From assembly GCA_009192285.1 (NCBI GenBank), contig WBVU01000003.1, forward strand, positions 4,309,973 to 4,373,972: a stretch of DNA of 64,000 nucleotides, in the 5' to 3' direction. The position numbers and the translations under genes are program-made. Origin of the DNA: Morchella semilibera. Lineage: Eukaryota; Ascomycota; Pezizomycetes; Pezizales; Morchellaceae. The notes beneath the pieces were generated by a model. It was not told the DNA's origin and did not search any database. It saw nothing but the letters and a program-made list of their open reading frames with translations. Below, piece by piece: positions 56,185-64,000 of the stretch (its first letter is position 1; the number at the start of each line of letters is the position of its first letter).

Positions 56185-56904
56185 ATGTTCGAGAACTTCT
56201 CCTTCGATGCCCCCAGCGTATCAGCTCTTCGGAGACCGGCCCTCATGTCGCCCCCCATCGCACCAGACTCATCAGAACTTGACCAACCCCCAACCTTCTT
56301 CTTCAACCCCTCATATTCCCTCTCTACACCTCCTCTCTCTCCTCTAGACCCCGAAGAGGACCCCTTCAAACGCACATTATCAACCTCCCTCTCCACTCTC
56401 TCCCTTGCCGACCCTACAACCACACCTATAACTACACCGACAAACCCGCTCCCACCAACCCCGCCTCAACAACAACAACCACAGCACCAGCCTGCCTACC
56501 TTGCTCCCCGCACGTGCGTCCGCTTCCAGCGCCAGATCCTGGCTCGTCTGCAAACCACCGACTCTCAGTTACGCTGTCTATCCTCGCTTGTTGAGGAGAT
56601 GATCTCTTCACGTGACAGCTGCAGTGTTTCCGCGGCGCCACCACTACACCATGGCGCTTGCAGCTCGCCGACCGCTTCAAGGAGAAGACGCAACTCTTTG
56701 CCGTCGGTTGTTTCAAGGGGCAGTGGCATTAAGAAGCCAGTGGCGGTTAAGAGAGGGTCTGCGGCGAAGGCCAAAGGGTTGAAAGGACTTGGTATTGGTG
56801 CATCGGCGGCGGGCAAGAAGAGGGCGAGGAGAGGTGCCGTGGTGAACGTCAATTGGAGACGGTGTAGTGGGAGCAGCAGCAGCAGTGGACATGTATCGGA
56901 TTAG
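56185..56904 (+). CDS. Small basic low-complexity protein, function unknown
   Basis: Single exon, 239 residues, ATG 56185 preceded by an A-rich leader. The N-terminal half is Pro/Ser/Thr-rich with a Gln run (~95-102). The middle has one well-ordered helix candidate, CVRFQRQILARLQTTDSQLRC then LSSLVEEMISSRDSC (~110-146), which is the part most likely conserved. The C-terminus is very basic (SRRRRNSLPS, KAKGLKGLGIGASAAGKKRA) and ends in a Ser/Gly run. Basic clusters suggest a nuclear protein, but I recognise no domain. The open frame is well above chance length for this composition and has no competing frame of similar quality. Confidence 0.55.
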   Translation: MFENFSFDAPSVSALRRPALMSPPIAPDSSELDQPPTFFFNPSYSLSTPPLSPLDPEEDPFKRTLSTSLSTLSLADPTTTPITTPTNPLPPTPPQQQQPQHQPAYLAPRTCVRFQRQILARLQTTDSQLRCLSSLVEEMISSRDSCSVSAAPPLHHGACSSPTASRRRRNSLPSVVSRGSGIKKPVAVKRGSAAKAKGLKGLGIGASAAGKKRARRGAVVNVNWRRCSGSSSSSGHVSD

Positions 56905-59551
56905 ATGCCTCCCTGGGCCTTTTTTTCCCTTCTTCTTTTGCTTTCTTTTCTTTTCTTCTTTTGGGATAGTGGGATAGAGGGAGGAGCTGGACTTCTTATT
57001 TTTCTCTCTCTTACTGTTCACCTTTTTATTATTTTACGCCGAAACCTTTACTTGGGATGTCATAGATCTTTTTATTTTCGTGATATTGATATATTCTTGT
57101 CGCTCATTTAACCACATTCTTTTGTTTAACATTTGCTTGTTTGTAATGGTTGGCTTAGCTTTTTGGTTGTTATCTCTTATGTCCATTTTTACTTCATGTC
57201 GTTCCTTCGTTTCTACATTTCCAACATCATATGGGAGTTTCTTTTTTTTGCCTTTCTATTCTTTCCGGTTCGGTTCGGTTCGGGTACGCGGTCTGGGTTT
57301 TTTCTTTCTTTTTTCTTTTTTCCTTTCCTAACTATCTGGCGGGGCGTTGGTTTTTCCTTGTTTTTCCTCTTTTTATTTATTTATTATTATCTTTATTCTT
57401 TTTTCCTCTACCGCCGGTTTTTATCTCGGGTAAGGCCGGGTGTGGGAGGGAAGGGGGGGGGGGTGGATTTACCCACCACGCACCAGATGGTAGCATACAT
57501 AGCATACGCAGGGAGCCATTCAGGAGGAGAGGGGGTTGTGTCTCCCCCCCTCCCCTGCTTCCTGGAAAATTACAAAAGAAATTTTAAGTCAAAGATCAAA
57601 AATCAAAAAAAAAAAAACAAGTCCATAGTTAGAGTGAAAGTGAGGTGACGTTGAGAGGGATTTAATTTTTGCTAGTGGGAAAAAAAAAAAAAAAAACAGG
57701 GCCTGGATCTGAGGTAGTTTAGGGGCTTACTTGATCTCGTGGTCAGTGGTTCGAGTCAAGTCGAGTCTAGTCGAGTCGAGTCGATACGCGAAGCAGCAGC
57801 AGCAGGAGGTGAGGTGAGGTGAGGCAAGACAGTTGCAGTTATGAAGCTGTACCTGCGCAAACAAGTACCGGCTGGCCCCCTACATAGACTAGCTAAGCTC
57901 ACGATGGAACATTCTTGGTGGCACTAGTCTGGTCAGGATTTGAATTTGTGATGTGGGGTAAAAGGGGATACTGGCGGGTTACTGTGACGTCAATAGACAG
58001 GGGAGCGGAAGGAATGGATTAAAGTAAAGAAAAGAAAGAGAAAGAAAGCATAGAATGTTTTTGGAGGCAAGGGGTGGAAAAGGGAGGAAACATTATGTAC
58101 TACATATGTATGAAGTATGTATGTATCTAAAAGTAACATCCACTTATCTTTCGGTGTAATTAATCACCTGCGTGTCTACCTACATGTAGATATCTATCTA
58201 TGAGCACCGGTAGAGAGTTGAGTATTCTAGAGCCTGTCTGCCGGTAAGTGAGTCGAGTCCCCACGCAAAGCAGAGCACGGTGTCGCCATTTCCCCCATTC
58301 CAAACCGGCCTGGATCCTGCAAATAAGCTTCATCAGATCGACCACGCACCACCACCACAAACCACAACCGCAAACCCACCCCACAGCAAAATCCACCGAT
58401 TTTACCCCTCCTACCACATTCACCCGTCCACACAAACCACACCCCGCTCTGCGATGGAGGAGCTCCGTTGTCACGAGTTGAGCTGCCCCTAACTATGTAA
58501 AGCGATCTCTCCACCCACCCTCAAAACCAAAAAACAAAACCAGTCGACCGACCGGATGGGCGAAACCCCCCCTTCTCCGGGATGGAATGGGAAGAAAAGG
58601 CCAGTTCTATGGATTTCTAGGTAGACCCATCCCGATGTCCACGATCACTGCCATCGCAAAAGAAACGTCTCGGACGGATTCGACATCCGCCCCCCCCCCT
58701 CTCTACCCCGCGATCGGATCACTCTGGTCGTCGGCCCGATTCTAAAACAGCCAGCGCAGAGGAAGGAAAAGAAAAAGAACCCCGGTTCATCCATGACCGG
58801 TCGCTATTTTTAGACTACATATTCCTATTGGATTTGCCTTGTAAGAGAGTAATCCGGGGAAAGGGGGAAAACGTGTCAGGGCAGAGGAGAGAGAACACGG
58901 GGAGAAAACGTGGTCATGACAGCTGACAGCTAATATAATCTAGTTTGAGTATTTAGGAGAAGACGCGAATCTGGAGTTGAGTAAGGCTCCAGGTCCAGGG
59001 TCCGGGAGAGAAGATGCAAAATGAGTTCAAATCTCGGTCGGGCCGATAACAAGGTGCAGGGATCAAAATCAGTAGCAACGGTATCCCGAGAATTGTAGTT
59101 CCATGGTAGACCTCTCGGGGAAACGGGTGAGATTCTTAGGCTTCAGATGACAAATTTAGTTAGTAGATGGGATGATGGGATGTCTTGTCTTGTGCTCGCA
59201 AGGGATCAGGTAGGGTCAGGTCGCGGGTATGGGGGACCCTATGCCATGTAGAAGGGATATGGAGGCCCTGCTATCTCCATATTTCCCGGTCTTCCGGATA
59301 TCCTTCAGCCTATAACGAGCAGAAACCTGGAAGCGGACCACCACTCGGGACTCTCTAATCTTGGTCACGAGACGTCTCTTCTTCAGCGGATAGGAGGCCT
59401 TTCGGGCCCGGCCGTTATGAATATGGAAACACTAGGCCAAACGTTAGAGCAGGGACAAACTCACCACTAAAATACTGCTAGATGGAATTATACCGTAGAA
59501 GGTCGTACCTCATGTTTCCTAGGAAGGCCCGGCAACTGATTGAAGCCCTTA

Positions 59552-59637
59552 ATGACTAATTAATTGACTAACTAACCAACTAACTAAGCTGACTAACTAA
59601 CTAATTGACCAACTAATTGACCAGCTAATTGATTGAT
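59552..59637. repeat. Degenerate (CTAA/ATTGA)n tandem repeat
   Basis: Runs of ACTAACTAA and TAATTGACC units over about 85 bases with slippage-like variants. Confidence 0.8.
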
Positions 59638-61015
59638 TTATTATCAGGGAGGCCATCGCCGTTCTTAACTTACTAGAGCAACATGTATCTAGCCATAGAT
59701 CTCGATTGCTTGCAAATTTGTAACTCCCGCATGTAACCAACCCATGAATCAACAACCAAATGCAAACTATTAGGTTTAGCGGATGACAACTTAATAATGC
59801 TCCCACAGCACAAGACACCCCCGGCCCGGCCAGTTTCCCTGCGGGCCAACACCTAGTGGAAAAGTTTATAATTGATCACTGTGGTAGGACTACGCTGCCA
59901 CAGGTAGTAAGAAGATATCTTTAACCATAATCCCATACATATGACCCGCAGTTTGTACGCCGCACTAACAATAGCGTGGGACGTTCAATTTCAAAAATTA
60001 CCCTGGTTGGAAGCCTAAGAATAATAGGCGCTTTGGAGATGGAATCTTCAGGCTCGGCCTAAGTGAGAGAGTCTTAGTGTTCCCACGAAAGTCGATAGCC
60101 TTGTTATCGTCCAGAGCGGTGTAACCCCCCTAGGCCTGTGAGAGGATATAGGAGTGATTTGCCCATGTATGAATCCAGGTGATTTGATACATTGGTCGAG
60201 TACATATTTAACGATTATTTTCATCAGTCTCCGAATTCCAGCCAGTAAGCCCTCTTACGACCTAGGGGCCCGGAAAGTGTGTATGCTGTGTAATTTACAA
60301 ACACAGAGCGCCTTCATTGATGGAACATTTTCCATAGTTTAGTTCACTGTCTCGGGAGAATATGGCCAAACTTTTGTTAGGCCACTCATCGAACGCAGTA
60401 ATATGGCTAAACCGTTGGGCCGGATATCTGATCAATTGGCTATCGATATATCCCTCATGTTGTCAGCTAGTAAATGATATATACCTCCCAGAGAAAAGCA
60501 GTGGTTAGCGGCTTTTACTAAAAGATCTTATTACAAAACTACTGATCTCCCACATATTCAAACTCTCCCTATTATGGGGGGCAGCAATTGACAGCTTAGG
60601 GGATAAGGAATAAATGCTATATGATTGAGATATCTGACCACCCTCTGTGACGTGTGATACAGAACCTTAGTGTCCGCCACGTGATGCCAGGAGCCTCTGG
60701 TTTGTGCTAATCATAATTCATCACTCGATGTAGAAGTTCCTCCACTGTGGTTATTTAGTGGTGTGTGGTGGCCGATGACATCATGAACCCCCATCCCTCG
60801 CAATGCCCTCGGCTTCAATGTCTGTGAAAGGCAGCTATTACTTGCTCTCGACTACTGGGTAAGTAATGCTAATGCCTTCCCTATATATAGCTATATATAG
60901 GGTTAATACGCCAACCACAAGTTAATTCCCGCTCGAGGTCTTACCAATTCCATTTCTCGAACCACTACGGAAATTGCTTACATCGTATCAAGGCTGTGTA
61001 ATTGAGCTTAGCAAG

Positions 61016-61440
61016 ATGCCCAATACCACCGACGAGGATTCAAGCACGGCCAGTTCCTCACAGACGGCTGAATCTTTCAAGCACCATCGCGCCGGGAGCC
61101 GCCCGCCTCGCCCGCCTTGCCCTAAAGGCAATACCCATGCATATGCCAGCCGGTGACAAGGCTACATATCAAAGCACTACGCGCTCCCCATAGGGCGGTT
61201 GACGCCGGGGAACTATGTGCTCGTGCACTCGACAGGGCATCAGCCTTCCCAGCTGCGCGTGTTCTGCTGGTACATACGGCTGCACGAGGAGCGAGATGCG
61301 CCGCTGTTCGAGAGATGGAAGGTCTCGCATCCGAGAGGAGTGGTGCAGAGGTCGTCGATCGTTTGAGTGCGCGTTTTGTGGGGAGAGCTTGGGTATGGAG
61401 TTTTGCTTCAGGGAATTTCATGTGGAGTATTGAGAGGATG
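61016..61440 (+). pseudogene. Possible decayed or misread small gene
   Basis: An ATG at 61016 opens a hydrophilic frame (MPNTTDEDSSTASSSQTAES) of about 45 codons. From 61195 a second frame reads RLTPGNYVLVHSTGHQPSQL, then RVFCWYIRLHEERDAPLFER, which looks protein-like, and stops at about 61366. A third frame directly after it reads FECAFCGESLGMEFC, with a CxxC pair. No choice of intron ends that I tried joins all three. It may be a frameshifted relic, or noise in a GC-rich patch. Confidence 0.22.
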
Positions 61441-64000
61441 GTTGGGGCAGGCGGGCGTGTGAGATACAGGCATAGGATTGGGTAGAAGGGGGAGATGGAC
61501 TTTCTGTGCCTGTTCCATGGGCTTGTGACTACTGGTCAATTGCAAGTGAACGCGCAGTTGGTGATTGGCTAGCCCTCTTATGTGTATCCTTGGTTTTATG
61601 TGGTTGGGCTCGCCGGGAGTGACAAGACCTATGGGGATAGCGATATATTTCGAAAGAACGGTTTGTCCATGAGAACCCATGTACAGGTGGGGCATCAGTG
61701 ATGTTGCCGTAATTCACAGATGAAGGTTCTAGTATCGGATGCATCACTTTCCTCAGTGGTTGGTAGGAGGCCGGTTCCCTACAAAAGTTTGGCCCGCGGG
61801 GGGACAACCTTTCAGCCCCAATGGGGATAAGGTACGTACAGGATAGATGAGCTATCGCCTCACCCACGTGTATGATCTATATCTATCTCACATTAAATCT
61901 ATGTAGTTTGAAACGCCATGCATTGCCAAACCCCCCCCCCTCCAAACACGTGCGCCAGTGGGATATGATTGAATGAGAATCCGTGACCATTCAGGGGAAA
62001 GTAACCTACATAGCGGTTGGGTGGATTGGATACAGCCCTATTATGTACCCCCCATCCTTTTATGATGAGATGGTTGTGTTGGTGGTGTTATGCCACATCC
62101 TCGCGCGCTGGGGCATACACCAGTGAACACGTGACCCAATCAGCGAGTGATTGACTGTGACTAGTAATCGACTAGCTACTTACTATTGATGTTTTAATTT
62201 TGTGGATCGGGGTGTAACGGGGCCGGGATACAAGTCGTAAGGCCATCAATATATAAGACAGTAGATTTCACCCCTGGGTTCCCCTGCCACTTGGCGGTAT
62301 TCTTCTCGGAGCTCGTATAACATCTCGATCTCAGCTCACACCCCTAGCACGTGCAAATTACAGGTGCACAAGGCAATCCAAAGACTTCCCCTTATCAGAC
62401 CCCCCATAGAGCGGTAGCACAGTCGAAGCTTCGATAGCAAATGACAGGGACGCGCGTATATCCAAAACTAGGTAAAATGACATAAGCTCATTTTCATCCC
62501 TCCTACCGAGGCAAAAGAATACGTTATACGTATAACGACACTTCCAGCCTTTAGCCGGGCCGGGCAGAAAGTGATATGGCTTAACCGGCATCTTTTTTAC
62601 CAACCTAAGCCCAAGATCGCAGGAATACAGGATGCCCTGTACACACTTCTGTTCTGTTACTGGGTGATTGAGTCAAAAAAGTACTGGGGTTTGACTGATA
62701 GAGATCGATCTCCCGGCCCCGAAAGGAAGCGAATTAAGCAAAGCACCCCCGAGAACCCGGCAAGCTGTGTCCTTTGAATCTCACACCCTATACGATGGCG
62801 GATAGCGGGCATGGATCACATACGTGCAGTTAAGTCTTCCTCCGTATTCCCTATCTTTCTCATAATCACCAAGATTATCGTCCTACATTGTTATCGCTAT
62901 ATATTTACGTTATTGGGCTACATCAGGTCTTCACTGGAAACTGCTCCTATTCAATATATTTCGTCCTATTTACCACTCTCATGAGAGGCGGATTTACTAA
63001 CGGACTGGACTGCTGGAGAATCAGAATAATCAACCAACGGCCCTTGAAAACAAATTAACGGAGGGTTTAAGGATAGCTAGGGTAGGAGATCAAAATCGAG
63101 ACAACTCTATCACGTAGGATTCTACCTAACGCGTGGTTTCCACAGAAAAACAATATCATTGGCCTAGACTCCCGGCTGCCGACTCTATACACGGCAGGAC
63201 ATAAAATACTCGCTCATGACTGGTAGTAGCGGTAAGTTATCATGGTTTATACAACTCAGTCATACTGGGTCTTAACTACATACCGGGTCTCGACTACATC
63301 CGGGTCTCGACTAGTTAGCGAGACTTTGATCTAAATCCAATGACTACATGAGTGGTTAAAAACCTGTGAGTCTAAGCCTCTATAGTCGAACTCTAAACCA
63401 ATTAGCTTTCTGAGAATTTGACCAATTGTGGTATCTCATTTGCTAATAGTTAATGCTGGGTACTATGATAGAATAAATAAAAAATGGCCTACAACGTCCT
63501 AGTGGGCTCTCATCATGAACTGGATACCCGATAGGTTGTTATACGCCAGGTCTCAGGCTAGCTGTCAACGCTACATCGAACGCTCCCCAAACTACTTTGG
63601 CTGAACTGATAGTGAAATAGTGCAGCATGTGACAGCGTAAGAGATCATGTAAGTGGTGGTTAGGACTTCCAAAGAGATTCCATCTGTTGAATCTATCTAT
63701 TATTCACAGCACTAACCTAGCAGTGGGTACAGTACGAGAGAAATAGTGTGTACAGATATTGATGTCCCTCTGCACATGGTCTTCTAGGTCTATGAATGAA
63801 ACTGGATGCGGGATCTGGAATAGATGTCGTGAAGGCCGGGAAACCAAGAGGGCAGGTAATTGTGAACCAAGGTAGGTGTCTAGACTTACCTGTATATCCC
63901 TTCGGTTAATAAAACAGCCGAGAAGTAGAAACGGTTTTTCGACCCTTTATCTCATCAATTGGGTATATAGGATGTAGTTTTGAGCTGACGAAGCTTAGTG

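Larger units (their letters stand above)
56905..64000. other. Gene-poor right flank, 7.1 kb
   Basis: The first 700 bases are very T-rich (3' region of the preceding gene). Simple repeats: A-runs at 57605 and 57680, (GAGTC)n at 57747-57784, (AAAGAG)n near 58025-58050, and a CTAACTAA/GACTAACT run at about 59552-59637. CTACATGTAG at 58180-58189. A possible decayed gene lies at 61016-61440. A CGGGTCTCGACTA-type direct repeat lies at 63286-63315. No confident coding region reaches the right edge. Confidence 0.5.

Noticed and set aside
57080-57648. Overlapping open frames coding Phe/Leu/Ser-rich peptides
   Set aside because: Product of a T-rich 3' flank; low complexity rather than membrane protein.

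Overview
The window reads as nuclear DNA of a filamentous ascomycete (Pezizomycotina; a Pezizomycetes-like fungus is my guess, not shown). Reasons: short spliceosomal introns of about 50-75 nt with GTANGT donors and CTAAC/CTGAC branch points; tRNA-Leu genes with anticodon-loop introns; fungus-typical families (F-box/ankyrin proteins, a NACHT-TPR NLR, a rhodopsin-domain 7TM protein, an AA11-like LPMO, an SCP2 protein with PTS1); and intergenic DNA rich in microsatellites, C/G homopolymers and a TACATGTA palindrome. I see no operon, CRISPR array, rRNA or plasmid/phage feature. Most protein genes are spliced, so coordinates below are genomic spans and exon borders are in the evidence.

Layout. 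0-14 kb: an F-box gene cut by the left edge (-), a Nit2-type omega-amidase (-), a 7TM fungal membrane protein (+), two F-box/ankyrin genes (- and +), a possible C48/Ulp1-fold cysteine peptidase (+), a peroxisomal SCP2 protein (-) and tRNA-Leu(UAG). 15-28.5 kb: a CNT-type nucleoside transporter (-) divergent from an ADGF/CECR1-type adenosine deaminase (+), arginase (+), and a rhodopsin-domain 7TM protein (-) whose frame requires a 5-nt microexon. 29.6-34.5 kb: an NLR-like STAND protein (-) with about 18 nearly identical 42-residue TPR repeats, a recent ~507-bp internal duplication and a one-base frameshift. 36-50.9 kb: FAD monooxygenase (+), tRNA-Leu(CAA) (-), RRM-like protein (-), AA11-like LPMO (+), tRNA-Arg(UCG) (-), F-box/WD-like protein (-), a MITE-like foldback, and an MFS transporter with a very long N-terminal extension (+). 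51-64 kb is gene-poor: one small basic protein gene (+, 56.2 kb), one possibly decayed gene near 61 kb, and simple repeats.

How genes may work together. The transporter/deaminase pair suggests uptake and deamination of (deoxy)adenosine. With arginase and omega-amidase close by, the left third carries several nitrogen-scavenging functions; GATA-type hexamers lie in the transporter/deaminase intergenic region and upstream of arginase. The four F-box genes are probable substrate adaptors of SCF ubiquitin ligases. The NLR fits fungal non-self recognition receptors, whose high-identity repeats are known to recombine. All functional calls are from motifs read by eye; no database search was possible.
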